The position numbers and the translations under genes are program-made. A stretch of DNA of 64,000 nucleotides from Chitinophaga caseinilytica. Its GTDB lineage: Bacteria; Bacteroidota; Bacteroidia; Chitinophagales; Chitinophagaceae. The stretch covers positions 4,323,001 through 4,387,000 of the forward strand of contig NZ_CP150096.1 of assembly GCF_038396765.1 (NCBI RefSeq). The letters run 5' to 3'. This document shows, in pieces, positions 7,220 through 16,896 of the stretch. Positions within the stretch are counted from its first letter, which is position 1. Each line of letters starts with the position of its first letter. Below the pieces are notes generated by a model, which saw only the letters and a list, made by a program, of their open reading frames with translations, did no database searches and was not told the DNA's origin.

Positions 7220-9370
7220 TCAATTATAGGTCTTGTCGTGGAGGTATTTGAAAATTTCCAGCTGGGCGCGGACCTTCCGGCCCGGCGAGTGCTTATAGGC
7301 ATTCCGCTGCTCGTTGTCCAGGATCCTGACTTTCACGTTGCTCAACAGCTGTATGTTCAAAATCTCGATCAGTTCCTGCCGGATCACGGGGTCCACGATC
7401 TCCGCCGCGGCCTCCACGCGGTGGTCGAGGTTGCGGACCATCCAGTCCGACGAAGCGATGAATACCTTTTCCTGCCCGCCGTTATGGAAAATGAAGACCC
7501 TTGCGTGCTCGAGGTACTCGTCCACAATGCTGATCGCCTCGATGTCTTTCTTCCATTTCTTGTTCGACGTATAGGCGCAACAGATGCCGCGGATGATCAG
7601 TTTCACGTCCACGCCCGCCCTGGCGGCTTCGTAGAGCTTGTCGATCATGATCTCGTCCGACAAAGAATTCATCTTCAGCGTGATGCCGGCCGCCTTTTTA
7701 TTGCCCGCGTTGCGGATTTCCCTATCGATCATGCGGATGAACGATTTGCGCATGTTGTGCGGGCTTACCAGGAGGGTTTTGCATTGCTGGAGGATCTTTT
7801 CATCGTGCCGGGGGCTTTCGAGGTACCGGAAAATGCGGTTGATATCGGCCAGGATGCCCCTGTCGCTCGTCAGCAGGCAATGATCGCCATACACTTTGGC
7901 CGTGCGCTCGTTGAGGTTGCCGGTGCTCACGAAACCGTATTGCACGGTGGAGTTGCCGGTGCGCTTCTTGATAACGCAGATTTTGGCGTGCACTTTCATC
8001 CCCGGCACGCCGTACAGCACTTTCACGCCTTCTTCTTCCAGCCTTTCCTTCCATTTCAGGTTGGCCTCTTCATCGAACCGGGCGCGCAGTTCCAGCACTA
8101 CCACTACCTGTTTGCCGTTGCGCACGGCGTTGATGAGGGCGTTGATGATGCGGCTGTTCCTGGCCAGGCGGTAAGCGGTGATCTTGATGGTGGTCACCTG
8201 CGGGTCCATGGCAGATTCGCGGAGGAGGTCGATGATGGTGTCGAAGGAATGGTAAGGCGTATGGAGCATCACGTCCTGCTCGCGGATAACGCTCATCACG
8301 CTGGGCACGTTCTGGAACAGGGGATGGATGAGGGTTTTGCGGCGCATGCGCTCGCGGGTAAAGACTTCTTCGGGGAAATCCATGAAGTCCTTGAAATTAT
8401 GGATACGCCCGCCGGGCAGGAGGTTGTCTTTCCGGGAAAGGCCCAGCCGGCGGATGAGGAATTCGAGGAGGTAGGGGTCGATCTGGTTGTCGTAAATGAA
8501 GCGGACGGGCTTGCCTTTCCGGCGCGCCTTAATGCCTTTTTCGAGCTGGTGGATGAGGGAAGTGGCGATGTCGTTATCGATATCGAGCTCCGCGTCGCGC
8601 GTTACCTTAATGATCGACGAGCTGAATTTATCGTATCCGAAATACGAAAATACATGCGGAAGGTTGAACCGGATGACGTCTTCCATCAGCATGATATCGT
8701 GCTCGCCTTCCTTGCTGGGCAGGATGAGGAAGCGGGGCAACACGGTGGTGGGGATTTCGATGAGCGCATACGTCTGCCGCACGGAATTATCCTCTTTGGC
8801 CAGTACCACGGCGAGATAGATGGATTTATCGCGCAGGTAGGGCAGGTTGGGGATGGATTCGATCATGAGGGGGATGATGTTGGTCCGCACATGATCGTTG
8901 AAGTAATTCTGGACGAATTTCTGTTGTTCCCGGTTGAGGTGTTTTTCCGTCCGGATGAAAATATGTTCGTTTTTCAGTTCTTCTTCGATCTCTTTCCAGA
9001 TGCGGTCGAATTCCTGTTGCTGGGAAATCACCGTGGCCTGTATTTCTTCGAGGATGAGCTCGGGATTTTCTTCCAGGTGCATGCGGGCGCTGCGGCCGAA
9101 GGCCACCATACGCTTGAGCGTGGCTACGCGCACGCGGAAAAACTCGTCGAGGTTGTTGGAGAATATACCGAGGAAGCGGATCCTTTCATAGAGGGGCACC
9201 GTGGTGTCTGCCGCTTCCTGTAATACCCTGGCGTTGAAGGAAAGCCAGCTGATGTCCCTTATGATGGTCTTCTTCTTCGAAAGGACCGATTTCAATTTCG
9301 TCGTCTTCTTCACCGGTTTATGTTTAAGGGGCGCCGGTAATACCGCGGCGGCTGTCGAGTCCGTTCTCAT
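7220..9370 (-). CDS. ppk1: Polyphosphate kinase 1
   Basis: This 716-residue protein has the full PPK1 layout: N domain (RDISWLSFNARVLQEA from about 37), head domain, and two PLD-like C-terminal domains. The autophosphorylated His is in MKVHAKICVIKK (His461, E. coli His435 by alignment), and the second conserved His is in EYLEHARVFIF (His622, E. coli His592). At the position of E. coli His454 the protein has Phe480 (QYGFVSTGN). PPK1 makes long polyphosphate chains from ATP at the membrane. The first 35 residues are Lys-rich and poorly conserved, so a later start is possible. It heads a ppk1-ppx pair. Confidence 0.95.
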   Translation of the reverse strand: MRTDSTAAAVLPAPLKHKPVKKTTKLKSVLSKKKTIIRDISWLSFNARVLQEAADTTVPLYERIRFLGIFSNNLDEFFRVRVATLKRMVAFGRSARMHLEENPELILEEIQATVISQQQEFDRIWKEIEEELKNEHIFIRTEKHLNREQQKFVQNYFNDHVRTNIIPLMIESIPNLPYLRDKSIYLAVVLAKEDNSVRQTYALIEIPTTVLPRFLILPSKEGEHDIMLMEDVIRFNLPHVFSYFGYDKFSSSIIKVTRDAELDIDNDIATSLIHQLEKGIKARRKGKPVRFIYDNQIDPYLLEFLIRRLGLSRKDNLLPGGRIHNFKDFMDFPEEVFTRERMRRKTLIHPLFQNVPSVMSVIREQDVMLHTPYHSFDTIIDLLRESAMDPQVTTIKITAYRLARNSRIINALINAVRNGKQVVVVLELRARFDEEANLKWKERLEEEGVKVLYGVPGMKVHAKICVIKKRTGNSTVQYGFVSTGNLNERTAKVYGDHCLLTSDRGILADINRIFRYLESPRHDEKILQQCKTLLVSPHNMRKSFIRMIDREIRNAGNKKAAGITLKMNSLSDEIMIDKLYEAARAGVDVKLIIRGICCAYTSNKKWKKDIEAISIVDEYLEHARVFIFHNGGQEKVFIASSDWMVRNLDHRVEAAAEIVDPVIRQELIEILNIQLLSNVKVRILDNEQRNAYKHSPGRKVRAQLEIFKYLHDKTYN

Positions 9371-9610
9371 AGATGCACATGATTTTTGGAGCGTTGGCGA
9401 GGCCAGGAAAATAATGATCGCAAAAATGAGGAAAACCCCGTCGCCGGGTGTCCGTGCCGTGTTAACTTACCATTAAATTACGCATTTCCACCCTCATTTG
9501 TTGCGCAAATGAAAGCATTCCAGCGCAAAGCGCGTGCCGGGCATCAGGGTTGCGGCATCAAAAACCATGTATGGTGTGAAAGCCGGGAGGTGGTTTCCGG
9601 GTGTTGCAGA

Positions 9611-10627
9611 TCAGGGCTGCTGCGGTTCCGCCGGTTTTTTGTTGAGGAGCGGGATGGCGGCGAGGCTTCCGAAGCCGAGCACGAGCATGAGGGCCGTTTG
9701 TGCGAGCCAGATGATCCATCCGAAGGCGAAGCCGATGGTGGCGGAAATGCCGTACAGCACAAGGATCTGCTGCACGATGTATTGATATGCGCCGATACCG
9801 CCCTGTGTGGCGATCATGCCGATGCTGCCGAAAGCGAGGATAGACATGGCGGCTTTGGCGCCCAGGCCCACCGTTTCATCCATGCACCAGAAAGCGATGT
9901 AGACCTGTGAGAAATACAGCGCCCACATGAGCAGGGTATAAAAGAGGAACCAGCCTTTGTCGCGCAGTTTACCGACGGAAAGGATGCCTTCCACAATGCC
10001 GCGGAGGAGGTTGCGGAAAGAAATGCCGGCTTTGGTGGATTTGAATCGGCGCAGGAGCCAGGCTACGAGCATGACGAAGAGCAGGCCCCCGGCCACAACG
10101 ATCCCCCAGGTCATCAGCGGCACCCCGGTGAATTTGGCGGACAGCGGCGTCCAGATGTACTGGCTCACGAAAGCGCCTACCACATCCACCTGGATGAGCA
10201 CCGTTACGGTCAGCAGCAGGATGAGGCAAAGCAGGTCAATGGCGCGCTCGGCGATCATGGTGCCCACGAGCCGGTCTACGGGGATTTTCTCATAGCGGGA
10301 AAGCACCCCGCAACGTGCTACTTCGCCCAGCCGGGGAACGGCCAGGTTCAGGAGGTAGCCGATCATGACGGCGAAAAAGGTATTGAGTTTTTTGGGTTCG
10401 TAGCCGAGCGGGGAGAAGAGGAGCCGCCAGCGGATGGCGCGCACCCAGTGGCTGCCGATGCCCAGGATCATGGTCGGGATGAGGAGCCAGTAATTGCCAT
10501 GGCGCATGGCGCTTTTGATCTCAGAGATCTGCTGGGGCGTGAAGCCCCGCACCGTCCACCAGATAATTAATATGCCAAGCCCGAGAAAAACAGCGAACTG
10601 TATGATGGTTTTGAGCGTTTTCGGCAT
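9611..10627 (-). CDS. Flippase-like integral membrane protein (lysylphosphatidylglycerol synthase TM / UPF0104 family)
   Basis: This 338-residue protein has about eight membrane segments and the family pattern GSHWVRAIRWRLLF, LNLAVPRLGEVARCGVL and AERAIDLLCL. The family is the membrane module of MprF-like proteins without the aminoacyl-transferase domain; members are thought to move lipids or lipid-linked compounds. It is the third gene of a panC-panD-flippase run, starting 30 bp after panD. This gene order suggests co-transcription rather than a direct role in pantothenate synthesis. Substrate unknown. Confidence 0.85.
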   Translation of the reverse strand: MPKTLKTIIQFAVFLGLGILIIWWTVRGFTPQQISEIKSAMRHGNYWLLIPTMILGIGSHWVRAIRWRLLFSPLGYEPKKLNTFFAVMIGYLLNLAVPRLGEVARCGVLSRYEKIPVDRLVGTMIAERAIDLLCLILLLTVTVLIQVDVVGAFVSQYIWTPLSAKFTGVPLMTWGIVVAGGLLFVMLVAWLLRRFKSTKAGISFRNLLRGIVEGILSVGKLRDKGWFLFYTLLMWALYFSQVYIAFWCMDETVGLGAKAAMSILAFGSIGMIATQGGIGAYQYIVQQILVLYGISATIGFAFGWIIWLAQTALMLVLGFGSLAAIPLLNKKPAEPQQP

Positions 10628-10656
10628 AATAAAAATGAGGATGTGCGGGTTACGGA

Positions 10657-11001
10657 CTATAATTTATTGCCTTCTTTCGGGAAAACGGCGATGGGCACGA
10701 ATTTTTTGGCTTCCTCGAAATCGAGGGTGGCGTATGAAATGATGATGACGATATCGCCCACGGCTACGAGGCGCGCGGCCGGACCGTTCATGCAAACCAC
10801 GCCGGAGCCGCGTTTGCCCTTGATAATATACGTTTCGAGGCGCTCGCCGTTGTTGACGTTCACGACCTGAACTTTCTCGTTGGCGATCAGGTTGGCGGCA
10901 TCCATCAGATCTTCATCGATGGTGATGCTGCCCACGTAGTTCAAATTGGCTTCCGTGATAACCGCGCGGTGAATCTTCGATTTTAATACTTCGATCAGCA
11001 T
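10657..11001 (-). CDS. panD: Aspartate 1-decarboxylase
   Basis: PanD makes beta-alanine from aspartate for pantothenate synthesis. The 114-residue proenzyme carries the self-cleavage site in YVGSITID (Gly24-Ser25), which yields the pyruvoyl group on the alpha chain. [11 protein letters not shown] and the downstream [13 protein letters not shown] segments are typical (here [19 protein letters not shown]). It lies 46 bp after panC and 29 bp before the flippase-like gene, in one operon. Confidence 0.97.
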   Translation of the reverse strand: MLIEVLKSKIHRAVITEANLNYVGSITIDEDLMDAANLIANEKVQVVNVNNGERLETYIIKGKRGSGVVCMNGPAARLVAVGDIVIIISYATLDFEEAKKFVPIAVFPKEGNKL

Positions 11002-11047
11002 ATTTCTGGTGTAGTCCGCAAAGGTAGAGGAATTTCCGGGAAATAAC

Positions 11048-11896
11048 CTAGCGCCCGGCCGTCATATTGTCTATCAACCTGATATCTCCCAGCCTGGCTG
11101 CCACAAGGATAGCCATGGGCCCGTTTTCCGGGGCCTCCAGCAAACGGAGGTCAGAACCGGAGGCCAGCTGGAGGTAGTCCGGCACGAAACCGGCCTTTTC
11201 GAGCCGCGCCAGGCCTTCGGCACGCAGTTCGGGGAAAGGGCGGTCGGCAAGGTTGTCTTTCACCCATTGCAGCGTCCGGCTGATTTCCACGGCGGTAACC
11301 CGCTGTTCCGGCGTGAGGCGCATATTGCGGCTGCTCATGGCGAGGCCGTCGGGCTCGCGGAGGGTGGGGCATATAAATAATGTAGCCTTACTTCCGGTGA
11401 TCTCCAATAAACGTTTGATAATCATGCATTGCTGAAAATCTTTTTGTCCCATGAACAGGTCGTCCGGTTCCACGGCGTCCAGTAATTTATGGACGATGAT
11501 GCCTACTCCCTGGAAGTGCCCGGGGCGGGAGGCGCCTTCGAGCACGGATTCGATATACCCGAAATCGTAATGGGGATGGGAGCCGTTCACGCCTTCGGGG
11601 TACATTTCCGCCACGGAAGGGAGGAAAAGGTAATCGGCCCCGGCGGCGGTGAGGAGGAGAATGTCTTGCTGAATGGTGGAGGGATATTTTTCGAAGTCTT
11701 TCGGATCGTTGAACTGTGTCGGATTGACGAAAATGCTCGCTACCACGATGTCTGACTGCGCTTTTGCGGCCTGGATGAGTGAGATGTGCCCTTGATGGAG
11801 GGCGCCCATGGTGGGGGCGAATCCGATGCGTCTTCCTGCCTTTTTTTCCTGTCCCAGCGCCTCCCGGAGATCCGCTGCCCGCTTGAATAAATACAT
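11048..11896 (-). CDS. panC: Pantothenate synthetase (pantoate-beta-alanine ligase)
   Basis: PanC condenses pantoate and beta-alanine with ATP hydrolysis to AMP. The 282-residue protein has the nucleotidyltransferase signature [14 protein letters not shown] (HIGH-like) and the second signature [25 protein letters not shown] is the usual mid-protein motif. It is the first gene of the panC-panD-flippase run and diverges from the glycogen-synthase-like gene across 110 bp. Confidence 0.97.
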   Translation of the reverse strand: MYLFKRAADLREALGQEKKAGRRIGFAPTMGALHQGHISLIQAAKAQSDIVVASIFVNPTQFNDPKDFEKYPSTIQQDILLLTAAGADYLFLPSVAEMYPEGVNGSHPHYDFGYIESVLEGASRPGHFQGVGIIVHKLLDAVEPDDLFMGQKDFQQCMIIKRLLEITGSKATLFICPTLREPDGLAMSSRNMRLTPEQRVTAVEISRTLQWVKDNLADRPFPELRAEGLARLEKAGFVPDYLQLASGSDLRLLEAPENGPMAILVAARLGDIRLIDNMTAGR

Positions 11897-11930
11897 AAAC
11901 CTTTGCTTAAAAGGATGTTAAAAGTGACAA

Positions 11931-11965
11931 TTTGGCCAGTATTACCTAAAAATTTCGTAGTTTTG
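11931..11965 (+). promoter_or_regulatory. Bacteroidota-type promoter for the glycogen-synthase-like gene
   Basis: A -7 box TAGTTTTG (11958-11965; consensus TAnnTTTG) is preceded by TTTG at 11931-11934. The 23-nt spacer is longer than the usual 19-20. It lies 41 bp upstream of the ATG. Confidence 0.45.
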
Positions 11966-12006
11966 CAAGCCAAATTAAAAATAACTGCATTAATAATCAG
12001 CAATAA

Positions 12007-12828
12007 ATGTCCACAAAGAAAAGAATTCTTTTTATTGCCCAGGAAATGTCGCCTTATCTGGATTTGACAGAGTATGCGAACATGGTCAATAAGATGGCGA
12101 TCAAGTCGAATGAGGCGGGCCTGGAAGTGAGGGTTATCATGCCGAGGTTTGGGAATATCAACGAACGGAGGCACAGATTACATGAAGTGGTAAGATTGTC
12201 AGGCATCAACATCGTAATCGATGGGGATGATTACCCGCTGATCATCAAGGTGGCCTCGCTTCCGAACGCACGCCTGCAGGTTTACTTCCTGGACAATGAA
12301 GATTATTTCAAGCGGAAAGGCGTTTTCGCGGATGACGACGGTACATTTTACGATGACAACGCGGCGCGGATGGTGTTTTTCTGTAAAGGCGCCCTGGAAA
12401 CCGTGAAGAAATTCGGATGGCCGCCGGATATTATCCATTGCAGTGGATGGATGACTTCGCTCATCCCCGTTTACCTGAAAACGGCCTATAAGAAGGAGCC
12501 GGTCTTCGCACAGACCAAAACGGTATTTTCTATGGAGCCCAACAGCTTCAAGGATAAACTGGGCGCTACCTTCATCAAGAAAGCGATCATCAGCAACCAG
12601 ATCAAGGAAAAAGACCTGGAATTGTATAAAGACGGAACCAATTCGGCCCTGAACCGGGGTGCCGCCAAATTCGCCGACGCTGTAGTGCTGGCAGGGGAGA
12701 AGGTCGATAAAAAGACGTTGGACGAGGTGAAGGCGGAAAAAGGCAAGATCATCCTGCCTTATAAGAAGGAAAACGAAGACCTGGTGGACTATCTCCAGTT
12801 ATATCATCAGCTGTTAGGCGTAAAATAA
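12007..12828 (+). CDS. Glycogen/starch synthase N-terminal-like protein (half-length GT5 fold)
   Basis: The 273-residue protein resembles only the N-terminal Rossmann half of glycogen synthase (GT5): RILFIAQEMSPY, LEVRVIMPRFGNI, FLDNEDYF and PDIIHCSGWMTSLIP match GlgA-type blocks. The ADP-glucose-binding KTGG loop is replaced by LDLTEYAN, and the entire C-terminal nucleotide-binding domain is absent (family length about 480). Glycogen synthesis is therefore unlikely. It may bind a glucan or act as a regulatory partner. It diverges from panC and precedes the DUF4270 gene on the same strand. Function unknown. Confidence 0.75.
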   Translation: MSTKKRILFIAQEMSPYLDLTEYANMVNKMAIKSNEAGLEVRVIMPRFGNINERRHRLHEVVRLSGINIVIDGDDYPLIIKVASLPNARLQVYFLDNEDYFKRKGVFADDDGTFYDDNAARMVFFCKGALETVKKFGWPPDIIHCSGWMTSLIPVYLKTAYKKEPVFAQTKTVFSMEPNSFKDKLGATFIKKAIISNQIKEKDLELYKDGTNSALNRGAAKFADAVVLAGEKVDKKTLDEVKAEKGKIILPYKKENEDLVDYLQLYHQLLGVK

Positions 12829-12947
12829 GTCCGGGAAAAATTAAAAATGAAAAGTTAAAACTGCTGACGGCATGCCCGTTATACAGGCAAACTTTTTATT
12901 TTTAGTTTTTCTATCTAGTTAGTCAACAAACCGAACAAACCAATTAC

Positions 12948-14315
12948 GTGAAGATTCAATTCAGGACCCTGGGCTTCGCCGCCACCTGCCTCGCCGCCCT
13001 TTATGCTTTTACAGGCTGTAACGAGGCAACCGTCCTCGGCAAGGAACTCATCCCCGGCTCAGACAAGGTTGTCGTAAAAGACACCACTATCAATAACCTG
13101 AAGACGCACAACATTTTCCGGACAGATTCCAGCATCAGGACCGGCGGTGGCTATTACACCGGCGCGCTGGGGACCATCGGGGGAGACCCCATCTTCGGTA
13201 AATCGCACGGCTTCCTCTATACACAGCTCGGCCTCCCCAAATCGGAATTCACGTTCCAGGGCACCGGTTGGGTACTCGATTCGGTTGTGCTCTATATCGG
13301 TTGCGACACCGCCTGGTACGGCGCCAATGCCGGCTTCAAAGTGGATGTGTACCGGATGAACGAGACTAACTTCAAGATCGACACCAATTACCTCTACAAC
13401 AAACCCCGTTCCTACGACCCGTCCAAGAAAGTGGGGACAGCCACGATCTATCCGGTTTATCCGAAAGATTCGCTGTCTATTTACGGCGTAAAATATGCTC
13501 CGCAGCTCCGCATCCCCCTGAACGCCGCTTTCGGCCAGGAACTGTTCCAGCAACGGGCAGACGGCGCTTTCAAGAACGACAGCGCATTCCGCATCTGGCT
13601 CAACGGCCTGGCCATCGTGCCGGACACCACCATGGGCGGCAATACCATGCTCTACACCAACCTGAACAGCGGCGATACCCGCCTCACGGTGTATTATAAG
13701 AACTCTGAAAAAGATTCCCTCATGGAGAATTTCAAGTTCGACGCATATGGCAGCGCACACGCCAATTATTTCGTGCGCAACTACACCGGCAAAGAAGTGG
13801 CGAACCTGCTGAACACGGGTAACCCCGCGGGCGACAATATCGTGTACATCCAGGAAGCGCCCGGTATCTATACCAATATTACCCTTCCCGACATCGCCGA
13901 AGTACCCAATGCGGTGATCAACAAAGCCGAACTGGTGATCACGGAGATCAACAGCGGCTCCGCCGGACAGGACGATCTGTTCACCGAGCCTTCGCGCCTG
14001 ATGCTGCGCAGATACATTACGCATGACAGCCTTTCCTTCCTCTTCGATTACGGGAATCCGCAATCGCCGGAGCTTGCGTATTTCGGAGGTAATAAAACTG
14101 TCATTAGTGATCTTGGCCCCTATAAAGTTGTTCAATATAAATTTAATATTGCACGGCATTTGCAGCTTGCCCAGCAGAAGAAGATCGAAAATTCAGTGCT
14201 CAGATTGGAAGGCTGGTCCAGCAGGATGATCGACCTCCCGCGCCTTAAAGCGGGCGGCGGCAGCGCAACGCCCCCGGCCAACGTCAAACTCAGGATCATT
14301 TATACAGAATTATAA
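12948..14315 (+). CDS. DUF4270 domain lipoprotein
   Basis: A GTG start gives 455 residues with a signal peptide and lipobox ending ALYAFTGC (Cys about 24), so a surface or periplasmic lipoprotein is predicted. The mature part matches the DUF4270 family found in Bacteroidota (opening [17 protein letters not shown]; repeated beta-rich segments; C-terminal [14 protein letters not shown] region). No enzymatic residues are recognisable. It sits between the glycogen-synthase-like gene and metK (10 bp upstream of metK), suggesting co-transcription with metK. Function unknown. Confidence 0.85.
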   Translation: MKIQFRTLGFAATCLAALYAFTGCNEATVLGKELIPGSDKVVVKDTTINNLKTHNIFRTDSSIRTGGGYYTGALGTIGGDPIFGKSHGFLYTQLGLPKSEFTFQGTGWVLDSVVLYIGCDTAWYGANAGFKVDVYRMNETNFKIDTNYLYNKPRSYDPSKKVGTATIYPVYPKDSLSIYGVKYAPQLRIPLNAAFGQELFQQRADGAFKNDSAFRIWLNGLAIVPDTTMGGNTMLYTNLNSGDTRLTVYYKNSEKDSLMENFKFDAYGSAHANYFVRNYTGKEVANLLNTGNPAGDNIVYIQEAPGIYTNITLPDIAEVPNAVINKAELVITEINSGSAGQDDLFTEPSRLMLRRYITHDSLSFLFDYGNPQSPELAYFGGNKTVISDLGPYKVVQYKFNIARHLQLAQQKKIENSVLRLEGWSSRMIDLPRLKAGGGSATPPANVKLRIIYTEL

Positions 14316-14325
14316 TCTAGCACTC

Positions 14326-15579
14326 ATGCCTTACTTATTTACATCGGAATCCGTATCGGAAGGGCATCCTGACAAGGTCGCCGACCAGATCTCGGACGCG
14401 CTCATCGATAACTTTCTCGCATATGACCTCAACTCCAAAGTAGCTTGTGAAACCCTGGTTACTACCGGGCAGGTAGTGCTGGCGGGAGAAGTTAAATCCG
14501 AAGCTTACCTCGACGTACAGGACATCGCCCGCGAAGTGATCCGCAAGATCGGATACACCAAGAGCGAGTACATGTTCGAAGCCAACTCCTGCGGTATCTT
14601 TTCCGCCATTCACGAACAATCTCCCGACATCAACCAGGGTGTAGACCGCTCCAAACCTGAAGAACAGGGCGCGGGCGACCAGGGCATGATGTTTGGCTAT
14701 GCCACCCGTGAAACCGAAAACTACATGCCCCTGGCGCTGGACCTGGCCCATAAGCTCCTCATCGAGCTGGCCGCGCTCCGCCGCGAAGGTAAAGACGTTG
14801 CCTATCTGCGTCCCGACGCGAAAAGCCAGGTAACGATCGAGTATTCGGACGACAACCAGCCCATCCGTATCGACACCATCGTGATCTCTACCCAGCACGA
14901 TGATTTCGGGAAAGACCAGGAAATGCTGGCCAAAATCAAAGCAGACATGATCAACATCCTCATTCCGCGCGTTAAAGCCAAGCTGAAGCCGGAACTGCAG
15001 GCATTGTTCAACGATAAGATCACTTACCACATCAACCCCACCGGTAAATTCGTGATCGGCGGGCCGCACGGCGATACCGGTCTCACCGGCCGCAAAATCA
15101 TCGTAGACACCTACGGTGGCAAAGGCGCTCACGGTGGTGGTGCATTCTCCGGTAAAGATCCTTCCAAGGTAGACCGTTCCGCGGCCTACGCTACCCGTCA
15201 CATCGCCAAGAACCTCGTGGCGGCCGGTGTGTGCGACGAAGTGCTGGTACAGGTTTCCTACGCCATCGGCGTGGCCAAACCCTGCGGCGTATTCGTTGAT
15301 ACCTACGGCACCGCGAAAGTGGGCCTGAACGACGGTGAGATCGCCCGGAAAGTAGAAGAAATCTTCGACCTCCGTCCGTACGCCATCGAGCAACGCCTCA
15401 AACTGCGCAGCCCGATCTACGGCGAAACCGCTGCTTATGGCCACATGGGGCGCGACAATAAAGTCGTGACCAAAGTGTTCAACCGCGGCAAGAAAAACGA
15501 AAAGCAAGTAGAAGTGGAGCTGTTCACCTGGGAAAAACTCGACTATGTTGAGAAGGTGAAAGCCGCTTTCGGTATCTGA
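14326..15579 (+). CDS. metK: S-adenosylmethionine synthase
   Basis: MetK forms S-adenosylmethionine from methionine and ATP. The 417-residue protein contains [15 protein letters not shown] (ATP/Mg site), [13 protein letters not shown] (signature 1) and [16 protein letters not shown] (signature 2, phosphate loop). It is slightly longer than the E. coli enzyme (384), as is common in Bacteroidota. It closely follows the DUF4270 gene and is followed by a clear terminator. No SAM riboswitch is visible upstream. Confidence 0.98.
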   Translation: MPYLFTSESVSEGHPDKVADQISDALIDNFLAYDLNSKVACETLVTTGQVVLAGEVKSEAYLDVQDIAREVIRKIGYTKSEYMFEANSCGIFSAIHEQSPDINQGVDRSKPEEQGAGDQGMMFGYATRETENYMPLALDLAHKLLIELAALRREGKDVAYLRPDAKSQVTIEYSDDNQPIRIDTIVISTQHDDFGKDQEMLAKIKADMINILIPRVKAKLKPELQALFNDKITYHINPTGKFVIGGPHGDTGLTGRKIIVDTYGGKGAHGGGAFSGKDPSKVDRSAAYATRHIAKNLVAAGVCDEVLVQVSYAIGVAKPCGVFVDTYGTAKVGLNDGEIARKVEEIFDLRPYAIEQRLKLRSPIYGETAAYGHMGRDNKVVTKVFNRGKKNEKQVEVELFTWEKLDYVEKVKAAFGI

Positions 15580-15605
15580 TTTTCCGGTACCATATATCTT
15601 TAAAA

Positions 15606-15634
15606 GAGGAGGCCTGTACGGTCTCCTTTTTTTA
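15606..15634 (+). terminator. Rho-independent terminator of metK
   Basis: GGAGGCC-TGTAC-GGTCTCC (7-bp stem with one G-U pair) followed by seven T residues, 27 bp after the metK stop. Confidence 0.85.
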
Positions 15635-15660
15635 TCTTTATCCCGTCCAATTCCCCATTC

Positions 15661-16677
15661 ATGTCTATCGCCAAGCAATTATTCTACAGAGCGGCCAGCC
15701 TTACGCCCGTTTCATTCCTGCAAAAGGCCGCTGCACGCCCGCTGCTCCTCCCATACCAACACCTCGTTTCCGACAGGGAAGTACCTTACATTTCGCCCAT
15801 TTATCCTTTTAAGGACAGGAAGGCGTTTGCGCAGGACCTGGATTACCTGCTGCGGCATTTCAGGCCCGTAACGCTCGGGGAAGTGGTGCGCGCCATGAAG
15901 GGCGGGGATCCCTTGCCGAAGGGCGCTTTTCTGCTGACGTTCGACGATGGGTTGCGGGAGATCGCGGAGATCGTGGCGCCGATGCTGCAGGCCAAGGGCG
16001 TACCGGCCGTATTTTTCCTCAATCCGGCTTACCTGGGCAACAAAACGCATTTCTACCGGTTTAAATTGGGATTGATGCTGGATGCCCTGCGATCGGGTAC
16101 CGTTGCGGCCAGCGCGCGCAAAGCGGCTGCGGAGCTGCTGGGTGCGGGGGAAGAGGGACTTGAATCGGCGATCCAGGGGATCGGCTGGCGGCGGCGCGCG
16201 TTGGCGGATGAACTGGGCGGGCTGTTCGGGCTTGATTTTGAGGGGATTTTCGCGAAGGAGCGGCCTTATATGGACCATGGGGAGGTGGAAGGGCTCGTGC
16301 GCGCGGGGTTTTCGCTCGGCGGCCACAGTATGGAACACCCTTATTACCAGGAACTTACGCTGGATGAACAGGTGGCCCAGACGCTGGCGTCGGTAGACGC
16401 GGTTTGCGGGCAATTCGGGGAGAAGGAACGGGTGTTCGCTTTCCCGCATTCGGACGAAGGCGTGTCACGCGCATTTTTCAGCCGGGTTTTGGAGGGAGAG
16501 GGGGCGGTAGACCTCATTTTCGGAACGGCGAACCACCAGGCCGACATCGACCCGCGGATATTACAGCGGTTCAACAGCGAACGGCCCGATATTCCGATCG
16601 GGGATTGCGTGAAAGGGATACTACTTTTGGAGGCATTGCGGAAGGCTTCCGGCCGAAATCTTGTCACGCGTAGCTGA
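15661..16677 (+). CDS. Polysaccharide deacetylase family (NodB-like) protein
   Basis: This 338-residue protein shows the carbohydrate esterase family 4 motifs: TFDDG (93-97, catalytic base and metal Asp) and HSMEH (222-226, the H-x3-H metal ligands). RFNSERPDIPI lies near the C-terminus. Family members remove N- or O-acetyl groups from polysaccharides with a divalent metal. No classical signal peptide is visible, so the protein may act on a cytosolic or lipid-linked precursor. It precedes the EPS region but is separated from the giant esterase gene by an AT-rich gap. The substrate is unknown. Confidence 0.85.
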   Translation: MSIAKQLFYRAASLTPVSFLQKAAARPLLLPYQHLVSDREVPYISPIYPFKDRKAFAQDLDYLLRHFRPVTLGEVVRAMKGGDPLPKGAFLLTFDDGLREIAEIVAPMLQAKGVPAVFFLNPAYLGNKTHFYRFKLGLMLDALRSGTVAASARKAAAELLGAGEEGLESAIQGIGWRRRALADELGGLFGLDFEGIFAKERPYMDHGEVEGLVRAGFSLGGHSMEHPYYQELTLDEQVAQTLASVDAVCGQFGEKERVFAFPHSDEGVSRAFFSRVLEGEGAVDLIFGTANHQADIDPRILQRFNSERPDIPIGDCVKGILLLEALRKASGRNLVTRS

Positions 16678-16896
16678 CAATGCCATTTTTTGTTAATGAT
16701 GACAATTCAAAAATGATTCAACAGAATGATATTTAATTCTATACATGTATAAAATATTCATGGATTATATAATAATTAATATATGTATTTTTTAACCCCC
16801 TCATTGAATTCTAGCTATTTTTGCAAAGCCTATTTTTATATTTATTAAGAACTGTCTTGTGTGGTGCCCTACTTGTATTCATGAATTTTTAAAATT
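16678..16896 (+). promoter_or_regulatory. AT-rich upstream region of the giant T9SS esterase gene
   Basis: This 219-bp stretch is far more A+T-rich than its surroundings. It contains a perfect 12-bp palindrome TATACATGTATA (16740-16751) and a -7-like box TATTTTTG (16816-16823), without a clear -33 box. The palindrome is a possible operator. Confidence 0.4.

Noticed and set aside
5086..9223. Long open plus-strand frames opposite panB, ppx and ppk1
   Set aside because: They are antisense to three clear conserved genes, have low-complexity composition caused by G+C-rich codons, and match no family.
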